Assembly (NCBI GenBank): GCA_965368335.1
Contig: CBDUMN010000031.1
Coordinates: 1-36,747, forward strand
Source: CBDUMN01 sp965368335
GTDB lineage: Bacteria; Pseudomonadota; Alphaproteobacteria; Rhodospirillales; JAPHRK01
Direction of reading: 5' to 3'
Length of the DNA: 36,747 nucleotides
The translations under genes and the position numbers were made by a program. Every line of letters begins with the position of its first letter. Within the stretch, counting starts at the first letter, position 1. The notes under the pieces were generated by a model that saw nothing but the letters and a program-made list of their open reading frames with translations, did no database searches and was not told the DNA's origin. Below, piece by piece: positions 1-8,447 of the stretch.

Positions 1-1029
1 CACCTGGGCATGACCTGTCCGTCGCTTTACGACCTGCGCAACCTCTTCCAGGTCAACGTGGAAGAAGGCCGCCATCTCTGGGCCATGGTCTACCTTCTGC
101 ACGCCCACTTCGGTCGCGACGGGCGCGAAGAAGCCGACGCCATGCTGGAGCGTCATTCCGGCGACCCGGACAAGCCGCGCATTCTCCAGGCGTTCAACGA
201 AGACACGCCCGACTGGCTTTCGTTCTTCATGTTCACCTTCTTCACCGACCGCGACGGCAAGTATCAGTTGGCCTCACTGGCCGAATCCGGCTTCGACCCG
301 TTGGCCCGGAGCTGCCGCTTCATGCTAACCGAGGAAGCCCACCATATGTTCGTCGGCGAGTCCGGCGTCGGTCGGGTCATCAAACGGGCCTGCGATATCA
401 TGACGGAGCACAAAACCGACAACGTGCGTAAGTACGGCGGCATCGACCTGCCAACCATCCAGAAGTATCTCAACTTCCACTTCTCAGTGTCCGTCGACTT
501 GTTCGGTCAGGAGCTTTCGACCAACGCGGCCAATTTCTACACCATGGGCCTCAAAGGCCGCTATCAGGAAGAAAAGATCAACGACAACCACCAACTAAAA
601 GACGACCCCTATGAAGTTTCCGAACTGAAAGGCGACAGCATCGTCAACGTGGAAGCCCCGGCGCTCACCGCGATCAACGAGCGCCTGCGCGACGACTACA
701 TCGCCGACTGTCAGGCCGGCGTCAACCGGTGGAACAAAATCATCCAGAAAGCCGGTATCGACTTTGAGCTGAAAATCCCGCACCGGGCCTTCCACCGGGG
801 CATCGGCACCTTCTCTTCCGTCAAGGTATCGCCCGACGGCCGGGTACTGACCGAAGCCGAATGGGACCACCACCACGGCCAATGGCTGCCGACGCCGGAA
901 GACCGGGCCTATGTGTCCTCTCTGATGCAGGCGGTCACCGAGCCGGGCAAGTTCGCCAACTGGATCGCCGCGCCCGACCGCGGCATCAACAACCAGTCCG
1001 TCGATTTCGAATACGTGCGCTTTAACTAA
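1..1029 (+). CDS. boxB: Benzoyl-CoA 2,3-epoxidase, oxygenase component BoxB (5' end missing)
   Basis: BoxB is the di-iron oxygenase that, with the reductase BoxA, turns benzoyl-CoA into 2,3-epoxybenzoyl-CoA in the aerobic hybrid benzoate pathway in the cytoplasm. The frame is open from base 1, so the Met at base 10 is internal. The family is about 475 residues; roughly 340 are present, so about 130 N-terminal residues lie outside the window. Counting from the Met at base 10, candidate iron ligands are E19 and H22 (EEGRHLW), D80 (FFTDRDG), and E109 and H112 (EEAHHMF). A constant offset of 131 matches my recollection of the numbering in the Azoarcus enzyme. The protein ends in VDFEYVRFN. boxA follows 77 bases downstream. 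Confidence 0.96.
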   Translation, partial: HLGMTCPSLYDLRNLFQVNVEEGRHLWAMVYLLHAHFGRDGREEADAMLERHSGDPDKPRILQAFNEDTPDWLSFFMFTFFTDRDGKYQLASLAESGFDPLARSCRFMLTEEAHHMFVGESGVGRVIKRACDIMTEHKTDNVRKYGGIDLPTIQKYLNFHFSVSVDLFGQELSTNAANFYTMGLKGRYQEEKINDNHQLKDDPYEVSELKGDSIVNVEAPALTAINERLRDDYIADCQAGVNRWNKIIQKAGIDFELKIPHRAFHRGIGTFSSVKVSPDGRVLTEAEWDHHHGQWLPTPEDRAYVSSLMQAVTEPGKFANWIAAPDRGINNQSVDFEYVRFN

Positions 1030-1050
1030 GCCCACCGAACGACAACATAT

Positions 1051-1080
1051 ACGGGAGGGGGCAGCAACGCTTCCTCCCGT
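1051..1080 (+). terminator. Intercistronic hairpin between boxB and boxA
   Basis: ACGGGAGG (1051-1058) pairs perfectly with CCTCCCGT (1073-1080) around a 14-base loop and is followed by TTTGCTTTT. It resembles an intrinsic terminator but sits inside the boxBA unit. An attenuator, or a processing or stability hairpin setting the BoxB:BoxA ratio, is therefore more likely than a full stop. This role is inferred. Confidence 0.55.
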
Positions 1081-1106
1081 TTTGCTTTTGAAGGACAACG
1101 AAAACC

Positions 1107-2297
1107 ATGGCGCTCAACCGACAACACCTGATTGATCCGGCCGTCTGCATCCGCTGCAATACCTGCGAAGAGACCTGTCCGCTCGACGCCATCACCCATG
1201 ATGCGACAAACTACGTGGTCGACTACGACAAGTGTAAGGGCTGCATGGACTGCATCTCTCCCTGCCCGACCGGCGCCATCGACAGTTGGCGAACGGTCGC
1301 GACGCCCTGGACTCTCGATGATCAATACTCTTGGGACGATCTGCCAGACGAACCGGAAGGGCTTGAAGCCGAAGAAGGCGCCCCTGACGAAGAAGCCGAA
1401 GAGCTGCGCGACAAGGCCGAGGCCGCGCAAGGCGGTAAAGTACCGCCCCCCTTCTCCGCCGCTCACCCCTATGTCAGCCTATACAGCAAAGATAACCCGG
1501 CAACCGCCAGGATCGCCGGTAACTTCCGCATCACCGGCAGCGGCGCAGGCTCCGATATTCATCATATTGTGCTGGACTTCGGCAAAGCCGCCTTCCCGGT
1601 GCTCGAGGGCCAATGCATCGGCATCATCCCGCCGGGTACGGATGACAAAGGCAATCCCCATCTAATGAGACTCTATTCGGTAGCCAGCCCCCGCGATGGC
1701 GAACGGCCGGGTCACAACAACCTAGCCTTAACGGTCAAACGGGTGCGGGAGGAGGACGGTATGAAGGGCTTGGCGTCCAATTATCTCTGCGACCTTGCAA
1801 AAAACGAGACAGTTCAAGTCGTCGGTCCGTTTGGCGATTCATTCCTTATGCCCAACCATCCTTCGGCAAACATCGTCATGATCTGTACCGGCACGGGCGC
1901 GGCTCCCATGCGAGCTATAACTGAGCGCCGCCGCCGCGAGATGCCCAAAGCTCCGGGCAAACTCATGCTGTTCTTCGGCGCACGGACCCCCGACGAACTC
2001 CCCTATTTCGGGCCGCTCCAGAAACTCCCAAAAGACTTCATCGATACCGAGTTGGCCTATTCCCGCCTTGCCGACAAACCAAAAGAGTATGTGCAAGACC
2101 GAATGAAAACTCGAGGAGAGGACCTCGCCAACCTGCTGCAAAGCGAAGACACTTTTATCTATGTCTGCGGTCTGAAAGGTATGGAGAAAGGCTGCGAAGA
2201 GGCTTTTGAAGAGATTTGCGCCAAGAGCGGGCTAAATTGGGAAGCCCTGCGGAAAAGCATGAAAAACCAAGGACGCTATCACGTTGAGACCTATTAA
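1107..2297 (+). CDS. boxA: Benzoyl-CoA epoxidase reductase component BoxA
   Basis: BoxA is an iron-sulfur flavoprotein that passes electrons from NADPH to BoxB. At 396 residues it has two [4Fe-4S] ferredoxin motifs at the N-terminus (C14, C17, C20, C24 and C43, C46, C49, C53). An acidic Glu/Asp-rich linker of about 40 residues (roughly 85-125) follows. The C-terminal half is a ferredoxin-NADP reductase module with the flavin motif RLYSVASPR and the nucleotide-binding motif GTGAAPMRA. A GAAGGA ribosome-binding sequence precedes the ATG. It lies directly after boxB, the usual arrangement being a single box unit. No boxC (ring-opening lyase) or boxD is visible here, so those steps must be encoded to the left or elsewhere. 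Confidence 0.95.
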   Translation: MALNRQHLIDPAVCIRCNTCEETCPLDAITHDATNYVVDYDKCKGCMDCISPCPTGAIDSWRTVATPWTLDDQYSWDDLPDEPEGLEAEEGAPDEEAEELRDKAEAAQGGKVPPPFSAAHPYVSLYSKDNPATARIAGNFRITGSGAGSDIHHIVLDFGKAAFPVLEGQCIGIIPPGTDDKGNPHLMRLYSVASPRDGERPGHNNLALTVKRVREEDGMKGLASNYLCDLAKNETVQVVGPFGDSFLMPNHPSANIVMICTGTGAAPMRAITERRRREMPKAPGKLMLFFGARTPDELPYFGPLQKLPKDFIDTELAYSRLADKPKEYVQDRMKTRGEDLANLLQSEDTFIYVCGLKGMEKGCEEAFEEICAKSGLNWEALRKSMKNQGRYHVETY

Positions 2298-2411
2298 GGC
2301 CGGAAGCGCCGGTTCCTGCGGCAATTGATGATAAAAGCGGTTCGTTCCAGACATGGGAAGTGCTAGTCTCAAGACAAAGAAAATCAAACATCAGCCGACC
2401 TAGAGAATAAA

Positions 2412-4187
2412 ATGCCGCAGCTCACCCCCGAGCAAACTTCGACACGCCAACTCCGCCGAACTGTTTTGGCGAGTTTGCTGCTTGTTCTCCTGATCGCATG
2501 GGCGGCGGCGGCCCATCTCATCATCAGCGGTCAAACTGAAATGCTGGAACGCGCCAAGGCCGACAGCATAAACCTCAACAAAGCGCTTACCGCCTATACC
2601 GAACTGGCGCTTGGAACGCTTAATCGCCATCTCCTTGATATCGGGCGCCGCTACTCTTCCGATACAACCGCAAAACCTTACGACAAAAACGTCGGGCTTT
2701 TTCTCGGAAAAAAAGCTCGGGAATCGCGTGGCGCAAGCTCTTTCAACCTAATCCGAAAGGATGGGCTTCTAGAGCATAGCGCCATTCTAAAAGATAGCCG
2801 CCTTATCCTCCTTGATCGCCCAATTATGGTTGATGATCGGGACTACTTTAAATTTTTCCACGACACTTGGCCGGAAAACCGCGGCGCGCTCTATATCGGC
2901 ACACCAGTCAGCGGGAAACTCAACGACACTAAAATCATACCGGTCGTACGGGCCAGATCGAGCGCCGATGGCGATTTTCCTGGCGTGGTCCTTGCCAGTA
3001 TCCGCTCTGATAAACTTCTCGACTTTTATGAAAATTTCCAATTCAGCGAAGATCAGACAATCGCCCTAACCCACACCAACGGAACCCTGCTGGCGCAACT
3101 CCCCGACACCTCCAAGCGAACCGGCTCGAACATCTCTTACAGCTCCCTTTTCACGAAACACCTGACAGATCGTCTCGAAGGATATTTCGAAGCGCCAGTT
3201 TCCAATGACAACACCATCCACCTCGTCGCCTACAAGAAACTGCAAAACCTTCCCATTGTCGTATCGGTTTCGCGGTTCCAACACAATGTGCTGGCCCCCT
3301 GGCGCAACCAAGCCTTGGTGATTATTGCCATCACCGTGTTGATATCGCTGGTCCTGGGGCTTTTTGCCGCCGCGCTATTTTCACAAACCAAATCGGTGGA
3401 ATATCAGGAGCGCAACCTTCAGAAAAAAGTCGAAGAACGGACCAGCGAATTGTTACTGGCCAAGGAAGAGGCCGAACTCGCCAACCGGACCAAGGACGAG
3501 TTTCTCGCCAATATGAGCCACGAATTGCGTACGCCGCTCAATTCAGTCATTGGGTTCTCCGAGATGATGCTGCTCGAAACCTGGGGCAAGCTCGGCGACC
3601 CTCACTACGAAGAATATGTCGAAAACATCGGCGATTCAGGCCGCCACCTGCTTGAGGTGATCAACGATATTTTAGACATTTCAAAGATCGAAGCCCATAA
3701 GATGGAACTTGACAACGAACCCATCGACATGGCCGCCAGCGTGGCCGAATGTCTGCGCATGATCAGCGCCAGAGCAACGGAAAAGTCCATCCTGTTAATC
3801 AGCAAACTCCCACACGACCTCCCCCGGCTCAGAGGCGACGAGACCCGCTTCAAACAAATTATCGTCAATATCGTCGGCAACGCGATCAAATTCACCCCGG
3901 CCCACGGCGCAGTCTCCATCGAAGGCGGCCTATTGAGCGATGGCAGTGTCTGCATCTCAATCAAAGACGATGGGGTCGGCATCCCCAAAAAAGACTTGGT
4001 CCGTATCCTCCAACCCTTTGAGCAATCGGCTTCGGCTTTATCGCGCGACCACGAGGGCTCTGGACTGGGCCTCCCCTTAAGCAAAAGGTTGATGGAACTT
4101 CACGATGGGCGCCTAACCATAGAGAGTGAAATAAAAAAGGGAACAACCGTACATCTTACTTTCCCCTCGTCCCGCCTAACTGCCTAA
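2412..4187 (+). CDS. Membrane-bound sensor histidine kinase, orphan
   Basis: A 591-residue sensor kinase with one N-terminal membrane helix (about residues 15-40) and an extracytoplasmic region of about 240 residues resembling a double-Cache sensor (RDYFKFFHD, YIGTPVSG). A second membrane helix lies at about 298-320, then a short coiled coil (ERNLQKKVEERTSELL). The dimerisation domain carries the phospho-accepting H370 in ANMSHELRTPL. The ATPase domain shows NAIKFTP, DDGVGIPKKD and GSGLGLPLSKRL. No receiver domain or response regulator is adjacent, so its partner is unknown. Its position between boxA and the benzoate-CoA ligase suggests, but does not prove, a role in sensing aromatic acids or a linked signal. 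The upstream ribosome-binding sequence is weak (GAGA). Confidence 0.88.
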   Translation: MPQLTPEQTSTRQLRRTVLASLLLVLLIAWAAAAHLIISGQTEMLERAKADSINLNKALTAYTELALGTLNRHLLDIGRRYSSDTTAKPYDKNVGLFLGKKARESRGASSFNLIRKDGLLEHSAILKDSRLILLDRPIMVDDRDYFKFFHDTWPENRGALYIGTPVSGKLNDTKIIPVVRARSSADGDFPGVVLASIRSDKLLDFYENFQFSEDQTIALTHTNGTLLAQLPDTSKRTGSNISYSSLFTKHLTDRLEGYFEAPVSNDNTIHLVAYKKLQNLPIVVSVSRFQHNVLAPWRNQALVIIAITVLISLVLGLFAAALFSQTKSVEYQERNLQKKVEERTSELLLAKEEAELANRTKDEFLANMSHELRTPLNSVIGFSEMMLLETWGKLGDPHYEEYVENIGDSGRHLLEVINDILDISKIEAHKMELDNEPIDMAASVAECLRMISARATEKSILLISKLPHDLPRLRGDETRFKQIIVNIVGNAIKFTPAHGAVSIEGGLLSDGSVCISIKDDGVGIPKKDLVRILQPFEQSASALSRDHEGSGLGLPLSKRLMELHDGRLTIESEIKKGTTVHLTFPSSRLTA

Positions 4188-4248
4188 AACCGTTTCAAAT
4201 CAGGAAAAGCTATCGACTCTGACAAGAAGATTTTTTTACTTAAATCAA

Positions 4249-4267
4249 TTGTTCGACATACGAACAT
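4249..4267. promoter_or_regulatory. Inverted repeat TTGTTCG-N5-CGAACAT upstream of benzoate-CoA ligase
   Basis: TTGTTCG and CGAACAT flank a 5-base centre (ACATA). The same repeat with the same spacing occurs at 17036-17054 in front of the pad operon. Here it lies about 88 bases upstream of the predicted transcription start. Shared presence at two functionally linked promoters is the evidence for an operator; the regulator is unknown. Confidence 0.55.
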
Positions 4268-4301
4268 TTATTTAAAACAAAAAAAACCAAACGATTTCTT
4301 C

Positions 4302-4330
4302 TTGACGCATTTTAATCCCTTGCCCATACT
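4302..4330 (+). promoter_or_regulatory. Sigma70-type promoter for benzoate-CoA ligase
   Basis: TTGACG (4302-4307) and CATACT (4325-4330) are separated by exactly 17 bases, a good match to the housekeeping consensus. Transcription would start near 4337, giving a leader of about 140 bases before the ligase ATG. Confidence 0.5.
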
Positions 4331-4337
4331 CAAAATA

Positions 4338-4351
4338 GGTATTTCGGTACC
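4338..4351. promoter_or_regulatory. Operator candidate GGTA-N6-TACC at the predicted transcription start
   Basis: GGTA-TTTCGG-TACC is preceded by AAAATA. The identical architecture (AAAATA then GGTA-TTGTCG-TACC) is at 16994-17007 upstream of the pad genes. At this promoter the site covers about +1 to +15, where a bound protein would block initiation, so a repressor is the simplest reading. Confidence 0.55.
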
Positions 4352-4474
4352 GGTTTGCGAATTCCTCGAACTTAAAGAGGGACCAGAGGGAAAAGAGAAG
4401 CTGCAAAAAAACATCCGGAAACAGGATGGGGCGGCAAACGGCAAAAGCCGGAAAGCGGGAGGATAACTAAAGAC

Positions 4475-6055
4475 ATGCGGGATAATACCGTATCCATCGA
4501 TACGTCGCAGAAACCGTCAGCAATCACTTATGCCGACCAGTTCAACGTCGCCGTTCCCTTCATCGACCGCCATTTAGACGAAGGGCGCATCGACAAGGTG
4601 GTCATCAGAATGACAACCGGCGAAGAAGTGACCTACGGACAGCTTGCCGAGAACGTCAACAAAGCGGGCAATGCTCTGAAAAATCTGGGCCTCTCAAAGG
4701 GCGACCGGGTTCTGATGATGGTCATGGACTGTCCTGAGTTTTATTACACCTTCTGGGGCGCGATCAAAGCCGGGTTTATTCCCGTACCGCTTAACACCCT
4801 GCTCGTCGCTAAAGACTACAAATTCATGATTGAGGACTCGGGTTGCGAGGCCTGTATCTATTCCAAAGTCTTCGCCGAACAAGTCGAGCCCGCGCTGAAA
4901 GAAGCCAGTCGAAAGCCGAAAGCGGTCTTTTGCGTCGATGGCGGCGAGACGTCTTTTCAGGCGAAAATCGCCGAAAGCGAAACCACCCTCGCTCCCGCCC
5001 CAGCCAAAGCCACCGACGACTGTTTCTGGCTCTATTCGTCCGGCACCACCGGCACACCGAAAGGGACGGTCCACTGTCACCGGGACATGGTGGTCACCAG
5101 TCAACACTACGGAATCGACACACTCGGCGTCACGGAAGACGATGTCTGCTTCTCGGCAGCCAAACTGTTCTTCGCCTATGGACTGGGCAACGCCATGACC
5201 TTCCCGCTCTGGAGCGGCGCTACGGCTATCCTGTTCCCCGCTCGCCCGATGCCGGACAATACTCTCGATATTATCGCCAAGCATAAACCAACTTTATACT
5301 TTGGCGTGCCAACACTTTACGCAGGACAACTACAGTATATGGAGAATAATTTTTTCGACATGTCCTCTGTACGTTACTGCGCTTCCGCTGGCGAAGCCTT
5401 GCCGGCCGATATTTTCAAGCGCTGGAAAGAAAAAACCGGAACGACCATCCTTGATGGGATCGGCTCCACCGAAGCGCTTCACATTTTCATTTCCAATACC
5501 GCCCAGGATAGCAAGGCTGGCACCTCCGGGCACATCGTACCCGGATACGAAGCCAAGATCGTCGACGAGAAGGATCAACCGGTTCCCGACGGAGAATCCG
5601 GGCGGCTGTTCATCAAAGGCCATTCAACGGCCAAATACTATTGGAACAACCCGGAAAAAACCGCGTCGACCATGGTCGGCGAGTGGCTCTCGACCGGCGA
5701 CACCTACATTCGCGACGAAGAAGGATACTTCGTCTACTGCGGTCGCGACGACGATATGCTGAAAGTCGGTGGCATCTGGTGCTCTCCTTTCGAAATCGAA
5801 GCCAAGCTGATTGAACATCCCAAGGTTCTGGAAGCCGCCATCGTCGGTCGAGCAGACGATAAAGACCTCATCAAACCGGAGGCTTGGATCGTTTTGGCCG
5901 ATGGCGTTGAGAAAACCGACGATTTGGAAGCAAACCTGATCGCACACTGTAAATCGGGGCTGGCCAAGTATAAATTTCCCCGCTGGTTCAATTTTGTCGA
6001 AGAACTGCCGAAAACGGCGACCGGCAAAATTCAGCGGTTCAGATTGCGCCACTAA
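4475..6055 (+). CDS. bclA: Benzoate-CoA ligase
   Basis: This enzyme activates benzoate with ATP and CoA to benzoyl-CoA, the entry step for the box route. It is a 526-residue member of the ANL adenylating superfamily. Motifs in order are YSSGTTGTPKGT (phosphate-binding loop), DGIGSTEALHIF, STGDTYIRDEEGYFVYCGR, DMLKVGGIWCSPFEIE and the C-terminal catalytic lysine in PKTATGKIQRF. A strong GGGAGGA sequence precedes the ATG. The insert KGTVHCHRDM and the SxGSTEALHIF region fit benzoate and 4-hydroxybenzoate ligases. Benzoate is preferred because of the box genes nearby, but 4-hydroxybenzoate cannot be excluded given hcr at the other end. Its long regulatory leader contains two operator candidates. 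Confidence 0.92.
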   Translation: MRDNTVSIDTSQKPSAITYADQFNVAVPFIDRHLDEGRIDKVVIRMTTGEEVTYGQLAENVNKAGNALKNLGLSKGDRVLMMVMDCPEFYYTFWGAIKAGFIPVPLNTLLVAKDYKFMIEDSGCEACIYSKVFAEQVEPALKEASRKPKAVFCVDGGETSFQAKIAESETTLAPAPAKATDDCFWLYSSGTTGTPKGTVHCHRDMVVTSQHYGIDTLGVTEDDVCFSAAKLFFAYGLGNAMTFPLWSGATAILFPARPMPDNTLDIIAKHKPTLYFGVPTLYAGQLQYMENNFFDMSSVRYCASAGEALPADIFKRWKEKTGTTILDGIGSTEALHIFISNTAQDSKAGTSGHIVPGYEAKIVDEKDQPVPDGESGRLFIKGHSTAKYYWNNPEKTASTMVGEWLSTGDTYIRDEEGYFVYCGRDDDMLKVGGIWCSPFEIEAKLIEHPKVLEAAIVGRADDKDLIKPEAWIVLADGVEKTDDLEANLIAHCKSGLAKYKFPRWFNFVEELPKTATGKIQRFRLRH

Positions 6056-6130
6056 ACGAGGCGTTGGGAAACGTTCGGCATAACGCAAAACTAGCCAACC
6101 GCCACCGTTTCCCCTAAAGTTTTCGTAGCT

Positions 6131-6168
6131 GTAAAAGCCCTTCCCGATCAACGGGATCGGCCTTTTAC
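6131..6168 (+). other. Stem-loop in the leader of the binding-protein gene
   Basis: An outer stem GTAAAAG (6131-6137)/CTTTTAC (6162-6168) encloses an inner stem CCGATC (6144-6149)/GATCGG (6155-6160). It lies between the ligase and the importer genes and lacks a T-tract. It could be a weak terminator of the ligase transcript or a stability element; not decided. Confidence 0.4.
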
Positions 6169-6236
6169 TCAGGGAGACGGAAACGTCCGCACAAGCGGGC
6201 ATCAACGGACATCACGTCCAGGGAGGTAAACTTAAT

Positions 6237-7454
6237 ATGACTAAGAAGACTAACTCAGGCTCCTCACGTCGCGAGTTCCTTGGAGGCGTCGCCGCCACCG
6301 CAGGTCTCGCCGCCGCATCGAGCTTCATTCCAACTTCGTTCGCCATTGCAGGTAAAGCGCCGGTCAAGGTCGGCATCCTGCTGCCCTATTCGGGCACCTA
6401 CGCCATGCTTGGCAATTCGATCACCAACGCCATGAAAATGCGCATTGAACAGGCTGGCGGCATGCTCGGCGGGCGCCCCGTCGAATATGTGGCGATCGAT
6501 TCCGAAATGTCGGTACCGAAAGCGCCGGTCAACACCAAAAAGCTGATCGGCAAAGAAAAAGTCGATTTCGTGGTTGGCCCGGTTCACTCCGGCATTGCCG
6601 CCGCCATGGCCAAAATCATGGGCCCGCGCAAAGCGCCGATCATGATCGTGCCCAACGCAGGCTCCAACGCCGTGACCGGCCCGCTTTGCGCCCCCAATAT
6701 TTTCCGCACCTCGTTCAGCAACTGGCAACCGGCCTTCCCAGGCGGCAAGGTGATGGCGGATGACGGTCACAAAAAATGCGTGACCATCGCTTGGAAATAT
6801 GGCGCGGGCATCCAGATGATGGCGGCCGGTAAAGAGGCTTTCGAAGCCAACGGCGGCAGGGTTATCAAGGAGCTCCAGGTGCCTTTCCCAAAAGTCGAGT
6901 TCCAAGCCTATCTTTCGGAAATCGCCGCTTTGAAACCCGATTGCGTTTTCGCCTTCTTCTCTGGTGGCGGCGCGGTCAAGTTCGTCAAGGAATTCGCGGC
7001 AGCAGGCCTGAAAGACAGCATTCCTCTTTACGGTCCGGGCTTCCTAACTGAAGGCGTGTCAGCGGCACAAGGCGCTGCGGCCGAAGGAGTGAAAACCACG
7101 CTGCACTACTCGGCGGATCTTGACAATGCAGCCAACAAAGCTTTCCGTGCCGATTACGAGAAAGCCTTCGGCAAGCCGCCCAACGTTTTCGCCGTTCAGG
7201 GCTTCGATACGGGTAGTCTACTACTCCAAGCCATGGCAGCGACCAATGGCGATTCAGGCGCAACCCAGGATTTGATTACTTCCATGGAGAACGCCGTTTT
7301 CCTCGATAGCCCGCGTGGCGAATGGAAGATGTCAAAAGCCCACAACCCAATTCAGAACATCTATCTGCGCGAAGTTCGCAGTGGAAAACAAAAATTGATG
7401 GGTATCGCCGCCAAGGCCTTGGAAGACAAGGCTATGGGCTGCAAGATGGCTTAA
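6237..7454 (+). CDS. Periplasmic substrate-binding protein, branched-chain amino acid type ABC importer
   Basis: A 405-residue type I periplasmic binding protein (leucine/isoleucine/valine-binding family). The N-terminus has a twin-arginine-like signal (SSRREFLGG followed by an Ala-rich hydrophobic stretch to about residue 38). The mature part opens with VKVGILLPYSGTYAMLGNS, typical of the family. Downstream lie the matching permeases and ATPases. In Rhodopseudomonas and related bacteria such importers beside aromatic-acid genes take up benzoate or hydroxybenzoates. That substrate is inferred here from the adjoining CoA ligase, not from binding-site residues. A GGGAGG sequence precedes the ATG. 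Confidence 0.9.
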   Translation: MTKKTNSGSSRREFLGGVAATAGLAAASSFIPTSFAIAGKAPVKVGILLPYSGTYAMLGNSITNAMKMRIEQAGGMLGGRPVEYVAIDSEMSVPKAPVNTKKLIGKEKVDFVVGPVHSGIAAAMAKIMGPRKAPIMIVPNAGSNAVTGPLCAPNIFRTSFSNWQPAFPGGKVMADDGHKKCVTIAWKYGAGIQMMAAGKEAFEANGGRVIKELQVPFPKVEFQAYLSEIAALKPDCVFAFFSGGGAVKFVKEFAAAGLKDSIPLYGPGFLTEGVSAAQGAAAEGVKTTLHYSADLDNAANKAFRADYEKAFGKPPNVFAVQGFDTGSLLLQAMAATNGDSGATQDLITSMENAVFLDSPRGEWKMSKAHNPIQNIYLREVRSGKQKLMGIAAKALEDKAMGCKMA

Positions 7455-7470
7455 CTCGCTATTCCAGGTC

Positions 7471-7496
7471 ACCCCGGAGCTTAACGGCTCCGGGGT
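7471..7496 (+). terminator. Strong hairpin between binding-protein and permease genes
   Basis: ACCCCGGAGC (7471-7480) and GCTCCGGGGT (7487-7496) form a perfect 10-bp stem with a 6-base loop (TTAACG), 17 bases after the stop codon. Only a weak T-rich tail follows. Hairpins here commonly stabilise the upstream mRNA or partly terminate it, so that the binding protein is made in excess of the membrane parts. Confidence 0.65.
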
Positions 7497-7576
7497 ATCC
7501 TTTAATCAGCACAAAACCGAAAATGTAATAAAAACAAAGCATTAGAAATCTTTCGAGAAAAGCGCACAAGACCGTG

Positions 7577-8443
7577 ATGGACCTTACCACCTTTCTTATT
7601 CAAGCCCTTAATGGGGTCCAGTACGGCTTTTTGCTGTTCCTGGTGGCCAGCGGCCTGACCCTTATTTTCGGCATCATGGGCATTATCAATCTCGCTCATG
7701 GGGCTTTTTACATGCTCGGCGCCTATATCACCTATTGGCTGATCGGTTATACGGGCAACCTCGCCATCGCCATCGCCATCGGGCTGATAATCATGGTGGT
7801 GGTTGGCTACGCCATTGAACGCCTCGCTATTTCATTTCTTTATAACCGCGATCATCTGCATCAGGTCTTGTTGACCTACGGGATGATTTTGATCCTTAAC
7901 GAATTGCAAAAGATATTTTGGGGCACAGATTTTTATAGCGTTCCGGTGCCCGAAATTCTCAAGGGCGGGATCGAATTAACCGAAACCCAGTCCTATCCCA
8001 TCTATCGGCTGTTTATCTCCCTGGTCTGCATGATCGTCGCCGCAGGGCTCTATCTACTGATCAGCAAAACCAAGCTCGGCATGATGATCCGCGCCGGTGC
8101 GACAAACCGGGAAATGACCCAGGCGCTGGGCATCGACGTCAACCGCATATTCGCCATCGTCTTCAGCCTCGGCGCGGCGCTTGCCGCTTTCTCAGGAATG
8201 GTCGGTTCGCCGGTCAGTTCGGTCTTTCCCGGCATGGGCGACAGCATTTTGATTATCTCGTTTGTCGTGGTGGTCATCGGCGGCATCGGCTCGGTCAAAG
8301 GGGCCTTCGTCGGCGCAATGATTATCGGGCTGGCCGACACCTTCGGCACCGTTCTGCTGCCGGAATTCGCCTCCGTGGTCGTTTATGCGGTGATGGCGAT
8401 GATTCTCTTATGGCGGCCTCAAGGGCTGTTCGGGAAGGCGTAA
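7577..8443 (+). CDS. livH: ABC importer permease, LivH type
   Basis: A 288-residue integral membrane permease of the LivH family with about eight hydrophobic segments. Typical family stretches are visible: LNGVQYGFLLFLVASGLTLIF, GIMGIINLAHGAFYMLGAY and the loop AGATNREMTQALGI that contacts the ATPase. The start is taken as ATG 7577; a GTG three bases earlier is possible. Four bases separate it from the next permease gene, so they are co-transcribed. It is part of the putative aromatic-acid importer. Confidence 0.92.
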   Translation: MDLTTFLIQALNGVQYGFLLFLVASGLTLIFGIMGIINLAHGAFYMLGAYITYWLIGYTGNLAIAIAIGLIIMVVVGYAIERLAISFLYNRDHLHQVLLTYGMILILNELQKIFWGTDFYSVPVPEILKGGIELTETQSYPIYRLFISLVCMIVAAGLYLLISKTKLGMMIRAGATNREMTQALGIDVNRIFAIVFSLGAALAAFSGMVGSPVSSVFPGMGDSILIISFVVVVIGGIGSVKGAFVGAMIIGLADTFGTVLLPEFASVVVYAVMAMILLWRPQGLFGKA

Positions 8444-8447
8444 CATC

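Noticed and set aside
1432..1448. Perfect palindrome GGCGGTA-AAG-TACCGCC resembling the GGTA/TACC operator
   Set aside because: It is inside the boxA linker coding sequence and has a 3-base rather than 6-base centre, so it is not the same motif. It is kept only as a coincidence of codon use.
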